DNA of 64,000 bases from Clostridium sp. BNL1100 (GTDB lineage Bacteria; Bacillota; Clostridia; Acetivibrionales; DSM-1351), in NCBI RefSeq assembly GCF_000244875.1, contig NC_016791.1, forward strand, positions 186,001 through 250,000, given 5' to 3'. Below the pieces are notes generated by a model that saw only the letters and a program-made list of their open reading frames with translations, was not told the origin of the DNA and did no database searches. Within the stretch, counting starts at the first letter, position 1; every line of letters starts with the position of its first letter. Position numbers and translations under genes: made by a program. Positions 1 to 8,571 of this stretch are shown here, one piece after another.

Positions 1-846
1 GTTGACAAAGCAGATTACGTTAGTATGCCGTTTGACGCGAAGCTCACAAAGATTCATCAGAATGTCATAAATATAAAAAGAGCGGTACCTGTTTCAATTA
101 AGGTTGATGGGAAAGAGCTGGACGTAAAAACATATAAGGATACGGTTAGTGAAGTTTTAAAAGATAATAATATCAGTGTAGATTCGGATGACAGATTTGT
201 AGGGTCTCAATTAGGAGACAAAATCGTATCAAATATGAATATATCAATTGTCCGTGTAGAGGAGAAAACAATCACGGAGACATCGTCTATTCCATTTAAA
301 ACCATTACAAAAGATAGCAACCGATTAGATAAGGGAGTACGAAATACAGTCAGACAAGGAAAAGAAGGCGTCAGAGAAAAGTTATACAAGGTAGTTTTTG
401 AGGATGGAAAGCAGACCGCTAAACAGCTTGTAAAGGATTTTATATCTAAAAATCCTTTAAATTGCATTGTTGAAGTTGGTACGGTTTTAAACTACGAGAC
501 ATCTAGAGGCGAAACAATAAGATTTTCAAAGGTGATGAATATGAGGGCAACCTCGTATACCGCTTCTTTTACAGACACAGGTAAAAGGCCCGGAGAACCC
601 GGGTTTGGTATTACAGCTACAGGTGCTAGAGTAAAAAGGGGTATAATAGCAGTAGACCCCAGTGTAATACCCTTGGGAACAAGAGTATATATAGAGGTTC
701 CCGGGAAGGCAGCCGATTATGGATATGCGGTTGCGGCAGATACAGGAGGAGCAATAAAAGGCAACAAAATTGATGTTTATCTTGAATCAGGCAGTCAAGT
801 TGATGCCTGGGGTGTAAAGAAAGTAAAAGTTTATATACTGAAATAG
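1..846 (+). CDS. DUF348/G5/3D-domain cell-wall protein (5' partial)
   Basis: The frame is open from the first base, so the true start lies upstream; 281 residues are visible. In order they show DUF348-type repeats (about 1-75), a G5 domain (about 78-158) and a C-terminal 3D domain (about 185-281) with the conserved Asp residues in AADTGGAIKGNKIDVYL. 3D domains belong to the MltA-like double-psi barrel group, and YabE/Rpf-like proteins with this architecture act on peptidoglycan outside the cell. In Bacillus, yabE lies upstream of rnmV and ksgA; here rsmA follows after about 195 bp and rnmV is absent. A signal peptide would be in the missing part. The family assignment is firm, but the peptidoglycan-cleaving activity is inferred. 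Confidence 0.9.
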   Translation, partial: VDKADYVSMPFDAKLTKIHQNVINIKRAVPVSIKVDGKELDVKTYKDTVSEVLKDNNISVDSDDRFVGSQLGDKIVSNMNISIVRVEEKTITETSSIPFKTITKDSNRLDKGVRNTVRQGKEGVREKLYKVVFEDGKQTAKQLVKDFISKNPLNCIVEVGTVLNYETSRGETIRFSKVMNMRATSYTASFTDTGKRPGEPGFGITATGARVKRGIIAVDPSVIPLGTRVYIEVPGKAADYGYAVAADTGGAIKGNKIDVYLESGSQVDAWGVKKVKVYILK

Positions 847-899
847 GGCATTTTACTTTAAAGTATGTAAACAAAATAAAAAGTATTAAAGGGACTGTT

Positions 900-935
900 A
901 GAGCTGATCCAAGTTTATTGGATTGGCTCTTTTTC
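900..935 (+). terminator. Rho-independent terminator
   Basis: Bases 900-912 pair with 918-930, with one unpaired base, around a 5-nt loop. A run of five T follows. It closes the transcript of the 3D-domain gene before rsmA. Confidence 0.8.
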
Positions 936-1040
936 TATGAATCTCGTAATAATTTCTCTTTGAAAAGTCGAATATATTATTTGATGCTATTGTGTTATAA
1001 TATTTGACAATGTGTTAATTTAAAAGGTTAAGGAGTACCT

Positions 1041-1898
1041 ATGATTAAAAACAATACGTCTGAGATAATAAAAAAACACGGGTTAAAGCTTACAAAGGCC
1101 TTGGGCCAGAACTTTCTTACTGACTTCAGTGTGGTGCAAAGAATAGTTGATGCATCTGATATGGATAAAGATACACTTGCAATAGAAATAGGGCCGGGTG
1201 TGGGAAGCATGACCCGTGAGCTGGCAGCAAGGTCTGCCGGGGTAGCTGCAATAGAGATAGACAAAAGGCTCATTCCTGCCTTAAATGATAACTTAAGCGA
1301 TTATTCAAACGTCAGCATAATCAACCAAGATATAATGAAAGCGGATATTGATGCAATTATAAAGGAGTACAGAGAATTATACAATGCAAAAAGCGTAAAG
1401 GTTGTTGCAAACCTGCCATATTACATTACTACACCAATAATTATGCGTTTTCTGGAAGAAGTAAAAGGCGTTGATAAGATGGTTTTCATGGTACAGAAGG
1501 AAGTTGCCGAAAGAATGGTTTCAGGCCCCGGTACCAAGGATTACGGAGCTCTTTCGGTAGCAGTCCAGTTTTACTCAAACCCTAAAATAATATTCGATGT
1601 TCCTCCACACTGTTTTATTCCCCAACCGGAGGTACATTCAACAATAATAGGACTGGATATATTAAGTGAGCCTCCTGTAGAAGTTGCTGACCGCAACCTT
1701 TATTTCAAAATAGTAAAGGCCTCCTTCGGGCAAAGAAGGAAGACCCTTGTGAATGCATTAGCCAATTCGGGATTTTTTAATAAAAGCAAGGAGCAGATTA
1801 AACAAATACTTGAACAAATGGGACTAAATGAAAATATCAGAGGAGAAGTTTTAACGGTCGCACAGTTTGCACAGCTTTCAAACCTGATTCTAAAATAA
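1041..1898 (+). CDS. rsmA: 16S rRNA (adenine1518/1519-N6)-dimethyltransferase RsmA/KsgA
   Basis: This 285-aa protein has the family's usual length. It dimethylates the two adjacent adenines in the 3' terminal hairpin of 16S rRNA during small-subunit assembly, using SAM. Visible motifs are GQNFLTD near the N-terminus, the SAM-binding IEIGPGVGSMT, and the catalytic NLPYYITTPI. The C-terminal part carries the FGQRRKTL helix typical of KsgA. The ATG at 1041 has an AAGGAG site 5 nt upstream. The order 3D/G5 protein then rsmA matches the Bacillus yabE-ksgA neighbourhood. Loss of this enzyme confers kasugamycin resistance in other bacteria. Confidence 0.97.
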   Translation: MIKNNTSEIIKKHGLKLTKALGQNFLTDFSVVQRIVDASDMDKDTLAIEIGPGVGSMTRELAARSAGVAAIEIDKRLIPALNDNLSDYSNVSIINQDIMKADIDAIIKEYRELYNAKSVKVVANLPYYITTPIIMRFLEEVKGVDKMVFMVQKEVAERMVSGPGTKDYGALSVAVQFYSNPKIIFDVPPHCFIPQPEVHSTIIGLDILSEPPVEVADRNLYFKIVKASFGQRRKTLVNALANSGFFNKSKEQIKQILEQMGLNENIRGEVLTVAQFAQLSNLILK

Positions 1899-1912
1899 TA
1901 AAAGACGGATTA

Positions 1913-1947
1913 ATAAGGCTATCAAAAAAGATAGTCTTATTTTTTTA
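1913..1947 (+). terminator. Rho-independent terminator after rsmA
   Basis: Bases 1913-1923 pair with 1930-1940 over 11 bp, including one G-U pair. The loop is six A and is followed by seven T. Confidence 0.85.
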
Positions 1948-2005
1948 TTTATATCATATATTTTTACTGTTAGGAGTAATTTGCTTAAAAAAGGAGAAAT
2001 CTGCA

Positions 2006-3367
2006 ATGGGAAATGCATATGAAAGACAGTTTCATATATTTAAGGCAATGGATAATAATTGGGAAAACCCCGGCGGATTTATAAAAGTTGAAATCAACGG
2101 TGATAATACCCGTTTTCAGCTTTCTCTGAATAATTTATCCGATAATAAAGATTCACTATATAATTTATACGGTATACATAAAGACGTTGAAATGCTGACC
2201 TATACTGATATATGCCGGATACAGCCTACTAACGGAAGAATTGATATGAAAACAAATTTCCCTTCGGAAGAGATAGGTTCAAATAAGCTTAATGTGCAGG
2301 ATATAAATATATTTGCAGTAATATGCCGTAGTACTGATAATAAAGCCTCAGGGACCGTTAAGTGCCCTTTAGTGGCATATACAAAAGGGGAGCAGGTGTG
2401 GAAAGAGCAATTTGAAAAATTGCTGGAACAGCCTTTTGAGACAAAACCCGATAAAACACCTGAGCCCATTGCAGAGGATACAGCTATACATCAGGCAATA
2501 CCCGAAGAACCTGAAACTGAGATTGCCCTGACAGAACAAGATGAGGTAACGGATGAAACAGAGGTAATGAATATACAGCCGTGGACCGTTATTGAGGAAG
2601 AGGGAAGTGAAAACTACCCTGAAACACCTGAATCCGAAAGTGCGGAGCAGGAAAGGGAGGACTTTGAAACAAATAAAGAAGCAGAGGAAAACAATCTGTC
2701 CGAAAAGGATTCTTCTATACCTGACCTGTCAAGTAAATTCCGGGGGAGCTTGTCAAGCGTATATCAAAATTCTTACGAAGAAGAAGCGAGGGAAACAGAG
2801 GAACCCAAGGAACCCGAATCAGAAGAATCGGAGGAATTAAAGGAATCAGAGGAAGCTCAGAATGTATGGAAAAGGATTCAGGAGGATTTTAACGATATTT
2901 CATCTATTAAGATAGAAGAATCCGAGGAAGGAGAACTGCAGGGAGAAGACAGGGAACGTTCATTCAATATGCAGCTTTTGAAACAGGAGCTTGATAATAG
3001 CTTTGAGGAATATAACCCTTTCAGAACAAGGAATAGGAGCTTTAGATGGTGGAAAATCAACAGCCCCGGCTTTCTTAACAATATTCTTTTCAGGAATAAC
3101 ATTAAGACATATCTTTTGTTTAATCCCAAGGTAATGCTTGCACATTATAAGTACAGGTATATTATCCTAGGAATTAAGAATAACAGACAGCCTGGCAGGG
3201 AAAAGCTTATATGCGGCATTCCCGGCGTTTATAATATAGATGATAATCCTTTTAATAGTGTTGGCAGTTGGGTACAAATAGAAGGCTTCAGACCCAAATA
3301 CGGAGCCTTTGGATACTGGATTGTAATGCTTGATCCCAGAACCGGTAAAATATCAAAAATGAAATAA
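2006..3367 (+). CDS. Acidic two-domain protein of unknown function
   Basis: I do not recognise this 453-aa protein. Three parts are visible: a folded-looking N-terminal domain (about 1-145) with alternating hydrophobic strands; a long Glu/Pro/Ser-rich, probably disordered linker (about 146-330); and a basic, aromatic C-terminal domain (about 335-453) containing SFRWWKIN, YIILGIKNNRQPG and GYWIVMLDPRTGK. No signal peptide or membrane segment is seen. The start at 2006 has an AAAGGAG site. It sits alone between rsmA and bacteriohemerythrin. The negative linker joining two conserved-looking ends suggests a scaffold or adaptor, but this is only inference. Confidence 0.85.
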   Translation: MGNAYERQFHIFKAMDNNWENPGGFIKVEINGDNTRFQLSLNNLSDNKDSLYNLYGIHKDVEMLTYTDICRIQPTNGRIDMKTNFPSEEIGSNKLNVQDINIFAVICRSTDNKASGTVKCPLVAYTKGEQVWKEQFEKLLEQPFETKPDKTPEPIAEDTAIHQAIPEEPETEIALTEQDEVTDETEVMNIQPWTVIEEEGSENYPETPESESAEQEREDFETNKEAEENNLSEKDSSIPDLSSKFRGSLSSVYQNSYEEEARETEEPKEPESEESEELKESEEAQNVWKRIQEDFNDISSIKIEESEEGELQGEDRERSFNMQLLKQELDNSFEEYNPFRTRNRSFRWWKINSPGFLNNILFRNNIKTYLLFNPKVMLAHYKYRYIILGIKNNRQPGREKLICGIPGVYNIDDNPFNSVGSWVQIEGFRPKYGAFGYWIVMLDPRTGKISKMK

Positions 3368-3441
3368 TTATAATTGTTTTAAACCATTTTAGCAGGGTAT
3401 ATATTAGACATATAAATTTTGAAAATATTGGAGGCAGGAAA

Positions 3442-3840
3442 ATGGCTATAAAATGGAGAGACAGCCTTGCTATAGGAATAACTGAAATAGATGACCAGCA
3501 CAAAAAACTTTTTGAAGCTATTGATAAGCTTTTTACAGCATGTATACAGGGAAAAGGAAAAGAGGAAGTTGTCAACACCATTAAGTTTCTTGAGGACTAT
3601 ACAATAGTTCATTTTACTGATGAGCAGGAAATGCACAAAAAGTACAACTATCCTGAAAGAGATGCCCACAGAAAAATACATGATAATTTTCTTAAAAATT
3701 TTGAAAAACTAAAGGAGCAGTTTGAACAGGAAGGTGCCAGTCCACTTTTTATTTCGACAATAAACAAGCAGGTGGTTGATTGGCTTATACAACATATTGG
3801 TAAAGCTGATAAGGCATTTGCGGCATTTGTAAAGGGTTAA
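3442..3840 (+). CDS. Bacteriohemerythrin (diiron O2-binding protein)
   Basis: This 132-aa single-domain hemerythrin has every expected diiron ligand: His20 (DQHKKLF), His57 and Glu61 (HFTDE), His76 and His80 (HRKIH), and His118 and Asp123 (HIGKAD). Such proteins bind O2 reversibly at a non-haem diiron site and in anaerobes are thought to sense or buffer oxygen. The start has a GGAGG site about 8 nt upstream. It stands alone, with no fused chemoreceptor or GGDEF domain. The fold and metal site are well supported; the physiological role is inferred. Confidence 0.95.
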   Translation: MAIKWRDSLAIGITEIDDQHKKLFEAIDKLFTACIQGKGKEEVVNTIKFLEDYTIVHFTDEQEMHKKYNYPERDAHRKIHDNFLKNFEKLKEQFEQEGASPLFISTINKQVVDWLIQHIGKADKAFAAFVKG

Positions 3841-3973
3841 ATAAAAAAATAATGGAAATTTAATACATATATTCAACAATGTTTCAACTTTCCATAAGAA
3901 TTTATTTGCCGAATTATGGTGCTATATAGTATAATTAGGGGTGTGGTTAGCAATTTGAAGGAGCTGATATACC

Positions 3974-4411
3974 TTGACTGCAAAAAACAAAGTTGTTATA
4001 CGTATAGCCGGCAAGGATTATACTCTGGTTGGAAGTGAACCTGACGAATACATACACAAGGTTGGCCTTTATATTGATAAGAAGATGAACGAGATAATGC
4101 TGCGAAACAGCAGCTTTAGCACGTCTTTGGCTGCGGTGCTTACGGCAATTAACGTAGGTGACGATTATTTCAAATCTAAGGCTAGGGAGCTTTCCCTTGA
4201 AAAAGAGAAAGACGAGCTTGTCAGTGAAATGGAAAAACTTAAGAGTGAAGTTGAACAACTGAGAGAGCAAAATGAAGAGTTGGCCGCCAAAAACACATCT
4301 TTGCAGGTTGAATTGGCAAAGAGAGAGGCTGAACTTGGAGAGGTAAGAAACTCTATAAGCAGGGATAACCGGGTAATCGCTCAGAAAAGCCTTGCAGGAT
4401 ATGACATGTAA
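3974..4411 (+). CDS. zapA: Cell division protein ZapA
   Basis: This 145-aa protein has the ZapA N-terminal fold (about 1-75, KNKVVIRIAGKDYTLVG onward) and a long charged coiled coil (about 75-125, heptad Leu/Glu/Lys). ZapA binds FtsZ and bundles protofilaments at midcell. I chose the TTG at 3974 because AAGGAG lies 10 nt upstream and no ATG precedes the domain. It heads a cluster (zapA, metalloenzyme, U32 protein) common in clostridia. The C-terminal tail is longer than in the roughly 85-110-aa Bacillus protein. Confidence 0.85.
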   Translation: MTAKNKVVIRIAGKDYTLVGSEPDEYIHKVGLYIDKKMNEIMLRNSSFSTSLAAVLTAINVGDDYFKSKARELSLEKEKDELVSEMEKLKSEVEQLREQNEELAAKNTSLQVELAKREAELGEVRNSISRDNRVIAQKSLAGYDM

Positions 4412-4432
4412 AAAAATTTTAACTAATTGCAG

Positions 4433-4465
4433 GCCGGAGGAAATATTAATTTCTCTGGCTATTTT
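4433..4465 (+). terminator. Probable terminator after zapA
   Basis: Bases 4433-4442 pair with 4450-4459, including two G-U pairs, and are followed by TATTTT. The T run is weak, so termination may be partial. Confidence 0.45.
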
Positions 4466-4553
4466 AATGTTAAAATCCCTTTTGAGCAGGAAGGGTAATG
4501 TGTTACAAAGAATTATATAATATATATGAAAATAATTCTTTAAGGAGAATGAC

Positions 4554-5432
4554 ATGAAAGTAATTTTTACATTTTTAGACGGAGTGGGAATAGGTGAAAA
4601 AGATAGGACGGCAAATCCTGTGTATGCTACTGAACAACAGGTACTTGCCAGACTTATAGATAATGCCAGATTTCAGGCTGATGCTTCAATGGGTGTGGAA
4701 GGTCTTCCCCAAAGTGCCACGGGTCAGACAACCATATTTACCGGAGTAAATGCCCCTAAGGTACTTAACAGGCATTTAAGCGGACAACCCACCATTTCTC
4801 TTAAAAAGGTTATATATAAATCAAATATATTCAGCGAGCTTATAAAAAGGGGCTATAAAGTCACCAGTTCAAATGTTTACAGGGATGAGTATCTGGAAAA
4901 CATGCTGAACGTAAAGGACAGGAAACACAGACCTTCGGTAACATCTGTCATGAGCATGGCAGCCGGAATTGAGTTCAGGACAGTAAATGAATTCATAAGT
5001 GAAAACGGAGTATACCATGATATTACAGGAGATATACTAAAGGAGTCCGGATACAGGGTTAATACCATCACTCCACAAAGGGCAGCACAGAACCTATACA
5101 GACTTAGCCAAAATTATGATTTTACATTGTACGAGCATTTTTTAACTGATATACAAGGCCATAAAGCGGATTTTGATGAAGCGGTAAAATTAATAGAAAG
5201 ACTGGACAGTTTTTTTGACGAATTGATAAAACAGATGGATTTTGAAGAGGATGTGCTTATTATAACCAGCGACCATGGAAATATTGAGGATATGAGTGTT
5301 CATACCCATACCATGAACAAGGTACCTGTGGTAGTACTGGGAAAAAAAGCAGAAAACGTAAAGACAGAGGTTCATTCACTGACAGACATTATGCCCTTTG
5401 TGCTTGAATTGTTTTCAAAAAATGGACAGTGA
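4554..5432 (+). CDS. Alkaline-phosphatase-superfamily metalloenzyme (phosphoglycerate mutase-like)
   Basis: This 292-aa protein carries the metal-site motifs of the superfamily: FLDGVGIG at the N-terminus, the nucleophile loop SATGQTT, FLTDIQGHKAD, TSDHGNIED, and HTHTMNKVP. These bind two metal ions, usually Mn or Zn, for phosphoryl transfer. It is shorter than true cofactor-independent phosphoglycerate mutase (about 510 aa) and close to the short metalloenzymes annotated next to U32 proteins. The substrate is unknown. The ATG at 4554 follows AAGGAG by 7 nt. The U32 gene starts 38 bp downstream, so the two are probably co-transcribed. Confidence 0.85.
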   Translation: MKVIFTFLDGVGIGEKDRTANPVYATEQQVLARLIDNARFQADASMGVEGLPQSATGQTTIFTGVNAPKVLNRHLSGQPTISLKKVIYKSNIFSELIKRGYKVTSSNVYRDEYLENMLNVKDRKHRPSVTSVMSMAAGIEFRTVNEFISENGVYHDITGDILKESGYRVNTITPQRAAQNLYRLSQNYDFTLYEHFLTDIQGHKADFDEAVKLIERLDSFFDELIKQMDFEEDVLIITSDHGNIEDMSVHTHTMNKVPVVVLGKKAENVKTEVHSLTDIMPFVLELFSKNGQ

Positions 5433-5469
5433 AATGCAGTAACTTATATGGATATTTGGAGGTAGCAGT

Positions 5470-7977
5470 TTGGCTAAAAAAATAGAACTATTGGCACCGG
5501 CAGGGACATATGATGCCTTTTTGGCTGCAATAGAAAATGGGGCGGATGCAGTTTACCTTGGAGGAAAACTGCTTAATGCCAGACAATTTGCGGGAAATTT
5601 TGATGAGGAACAGTTGGAGAGGGCATTGGACTACGCTCATACCAGAGATGCCGGCATTTTTTTAACTATGAATACTTTGGTTTTGGATTCGGAAATGCAG
5701 GAGGCTGTAGAATATGCCGCAAAGGCATACGAAATGGGTGTAGATGCCTTTATAGTACAAGATATGGGTCTTGCAGTCAATTTGAAAAAACTGATACCAG
5801 GAATTACATTACATGCCAGTACACAGATGACAATATACAGCATGGAAGGCATAAAAGCCCTTGAAACACTTGGATTTGACAGAATAGTACTTGCAAGGGA
5901 GCTGAATCTTGAAGAAATAAAAAAGATTTGCGGACAAACTCCTCTTGAAATTGAGGCTTTTGTCCACGGCGCTTTGTGCATATGTGTTTCAGGACAATGC
6001 TATATGAGCAGTATGATAGGAGGAAGAAGCGGAAACAGGGGGAAATGCGCCCAACCATGCAGAATGCCATATTCCATAAAGAGGGATGGCAGTGACATTG
6101 GCAGTGGATATCTTATCAGCCCAAAAGATATATGTTATATAGATCATTTATCTGAACTTATTGATGCGGGGGTAACCTCACTAAAGATAGAGGGGCGAAT
6201 GAAAAGCCCTGAATATGTGGCCTCTGTAGTTGCTACCTACAGGAAATATATTGACTTGATTTATGAGGCAAAAGGTATTACTCACAGTAAAACGAGTAGA
6301 CATAAAGTATCGCAGGAGGATAGACACAAACTGCTCCAAAGCTTTAATCGGGGTGGGTTTTCTAAAGGTTACCTTTTAGGTAAAACAGGGCCGGAAATGA
6401 TGGCGTATGAGAAACCAAAAAACTGGGGAACCCCTTTAGGAAATGTGGTTTCACAGGATAAAAGCACAAATTCTGTTCTCATAAAGCTTGAAAATACTCT
6501 GGGAATGGGTGACGGAATTGAGATATGGTCCGGCAGTAAGTTTCAGGAAAGTCCGGGGGGGATAATAACAAAAATAGTAAAGGACAAGAGATTGGTCAGG
6601 AAAGCCCAAAAAGGTGATGCTGTGTGGGTTTCAGTCATAAAGGGAAATGTTCAGAAAGGAAGCAGGGTCTACAAGACTTCAGACAAGGAAATGCTGGAGC
6701 AGGCTGCAGCAACCTATTCAAAGGGGAGCAGAAAGTCCTCCATAAAAGCAAACTTCACCATGAAATACGGACAAGTACCGGTATTAACTTTGCAGGATGC
6801 TTATGGAAACAGTGTTTCGGCAGTAGGTGAGCAATTTCCTCAAAAGGCTATAAATAAGCCTTTGACAAAGGAACGAATCATTGAACAATTGAAAAAGATG
6901 GGTTCAACACCTTTTGATATAGTTGACATTAACCTTGACATCGATGAGGATGCAGTCATCCCAATAAGTGAGCTTAACAACATAAGAAGAAGTGCTGGTG
7001 AACAACTGGAACAGAAACGAATATTATCCTTTAAAAAGGAATCAGCTAACTTAGATAAAAGAACATTTAATTCAATTTCATATTTCCCGGGAAATGTTCA
7101 AATGATAAATAAAGATAAAAAAATATCTGCAATGTTTTATGATTACCCTGGCGGAATGGACTTTAAAGACTTGGACGTTGACAGAGTGTATCTGCCATTT
7201 ACGGAAATAATGGGAAATGAGGGTCTGGTACGTGCAAAAAGTATTCATGAGACAGGTAAGGAAGTATATGCGTATATCCCCGCCGTTATAAGGGGGAATT
7301 ACACGGAAATATTGAAAAAAAGCCTACAAAAGGTTTCTAATGACGTAGACGGATTTTTGGCCGGAAGCCCCGCTGTTTATGATATAATACGGGGAAAGTT
7401 GGGTAATAATGTGCCAATAGTCGGTGACTATACGATTAATATAATAAACAGTTATTCTTTGAATAAGTTAAAGGAGCTGGGATTCACCGGAGGGACTCTC
7501 TCCTGTGAACTTAATCTGTCTCAGATAACTGAAATGAAATATCCTTCGGATTTTGATACTGAACTTGTGGTATACGGAAAAATCCCGGTTATGACCAGCG
7601 AATATTGTCCTGTAGGCGGAAGCGTGGGAAAATGTGAACCTCAGAAGTGCGGCAAGCTTTGTAAAAACGGTGTTTATAAGCTTAGTGACAGAAAGGGTGC
7701 TGAATTCCTTGTTAAAAGCGATTGTGTTGACTGCCGCAGTACAATATTTAATTCCAACGTACTTTTTGCACCTGAGCTTTCAGAGCAGATAAGCAAAACC
7801 GGGATTGAACATATAAGGTTGAGTTTTGTTGATGAAACTGAAAAGGACATACACGATATATGTTGCTTATATAGAAGTTTGCTTGGACATGATAAAATAA
7901 CATCTAATATGGAAAAATTGATTGAGAGGATTAAAGCATCAGGCTTTACAAGAGGGCATTTCCAAAAGGGAGTATAA
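5470..7977 (+). CDS. U32 family peptidase / RlhA-like rRNA hydroxylase homologue with DUF3656 region
   Basis: This 835-aa protein has the U32 TIM-barrel (about 1-290) with the signature FVHGALCICVSGQCYMSS and the Cys-containing GNRGKCAQPCRMPY. A middle beta-rich DUF3656-like region (about 300-520) and a second barrel-like half follow. The C-terminus has a Cys cluster (CPVGG, CEPQKCGKLC, SDCVDC). U32 members were named as collagenase-like peptidases. E. coli RlhA and TrhP show that several instead hydroxylate RNA bases and carry an iron-sulfur cluster, so RNA modification is as likely as proteolysis. The start is the TTG at 5470 behind GGAGGTAG. It lies downstream of the metalloenzyme gene, probably in one operon. 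Confidence 0.9.
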   Translation: MAKKIELLAPAGTYDAFLAAIENGADAVYLGGKLLNARQFAGNFDEEQLERALDYAHTRDAGIFLTMNTLVLDSEMQEAVEYAAKAYEMGVDAFIVQDMGLAVNLKKLIPGITLHASTQMTIYSMEGIKALETLGFDRIVLARELNLEEIKKICGQTPLEIEAFVHGALCICVSGQCYMSSMIGGRSGNRGKCAQPCRMPYSIKRDGSDIGSGYLISPKDICYIDHLSELIDAGVTSLKIEGRMKSPEYVASVVATYRKYIDLIYEAKGITHSKTSRHKVSQEDRHKLLQSFNRGGFSKGYLLGKTGPEMMAYEKPKNWGTPLGNVVSQDKSTNSVLIKLENTLGMGDGIEIWSGSKFQESPGGIITKIVKDKRLVRKAQKGDAVWVSVIKGNVQKGSRVYKTSDKEMLEQAAATYSKGSRKSSIKANFTMKYGQVPVLTLQDAYGNSVSAVGEQFPQKAINKPLTKERIIEQLKKMGSTPFDIVDINLDIDEDAVIPISELNNIRRSAGEQLEQKRILSFKKESANLDKRTFNSISYFPGNVQMINKDKKISAMFYDYPGGMDFKDLDVDRVYLPFTEIMGNEGLVRAKSIHETGKEVYAYIPAVIRGNYTEILKKSLQKVSNDVDGFLAGSPAVYDIIRGKLGNNVPIVGDYTINIINSYSLNKLKELGFTGGTLSCELNLSQITEMKYPSDFDTELVVYGKIPVMTSEYCPVGGSVGKCEPQKCGKLCKNGVYKLSDRKGAEFLVKSDCVDCRSTIFNSNVLFAPELSEQISKTGIEHIRLSFVDETEKDIHDICCLYRSLLGHDKITSNMEKLIERIKASGFTRGHFQKGV

Positions 7978-8036
7978 GTATTGGAAACATGGTTTACATA
8001 AAACAAATGAGAAATAACTAATGGGGAGGAAATAGA

Positions 8037-8540
8037 ATGTCTGTTGAGATATTTATAGAATTGTGCAGGAAAGATGCAGTTTTGCCCAAATATGCCAATC
8101 CGGGGGATGCCGGGATGGATGTCTATGCAGCGGAAAGTGCCATAATTGCACCCGGAGAAACAGTTGTTGTACCCACGGGGTTAAAACTGGCAATACCCGA
8201 GGGCTATGAAATTCAAGTCAGACCCCGCAGCGGAATATCCTTCAAAACACCTTTAAGAGTCCCAAATTCACCGGGTACAATTGATAGCGGATATCGGGAT
8301 GAGTTGGGAATAATAATTTCCAACAGCTCGGATATGGATGTTCCCGACAACAGTGAGTCACCTTTTACGTTGGATGAAAAAGAAAACCGCAAGGGAACAT
8401 ATATTATAAGAAAAGGTGATAGGATTGCGCAGATAGTTTTACAGGTTGTACCAAAAATGGAATTTACCATTGTTAATTCCGTCAGAGAAATAGGCAGTGA
8501 CAGAGGCGGAGGATTCGGCTCAACAGGAATTACAAAGTAG
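8037..8540 (+). CDS. dut: dUTP diphosphatase (Dut)
   Basis: This trimeric-type dUTPase is 167 aa and hydrolyses dUTP to dUMP and pyrophosphate, keeping uracil out of DNA and feeding thymidylate synthesis. All five motifs are visible: AGMDVYA, RPRSGIS, GTIDSGYRDELG with the catalytic Asp, GDRIAQIVL, and the C-terminal RGGGFGSTG. It is slightly longer than usual, through a small insertion (about 100-125) before GDRIAQ. The ATG at 8037 follows GGGGAGG. The next gene begins 31 nt after its stop. Confidence 0.96.
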   Translation: MSVEIFIELCRKDAVLPKYANPGDAGMDVYAAESAIIAPGETVVVPTGLKLAIPEGYEIQVRPRSGISFKTPLRVPNSPGTIDSGYRDELGIIISNSSDMDVPDNSESPFTLDEKENRKGTYIIRKGDRIAQIVLQVVPKMEFTIVNSVREIGSDRGGGFGSTGITK

Positions 8541-8571
8541 ACTTTTATATTCTATAAAGGAGGCTGATTTT

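Noticed and set aside
3947-4555. 202-aa minus-strand frame opposite zapA
   Set aside because: It lies antisense to a well-supported gene, has no ribosome site and resembles no family.
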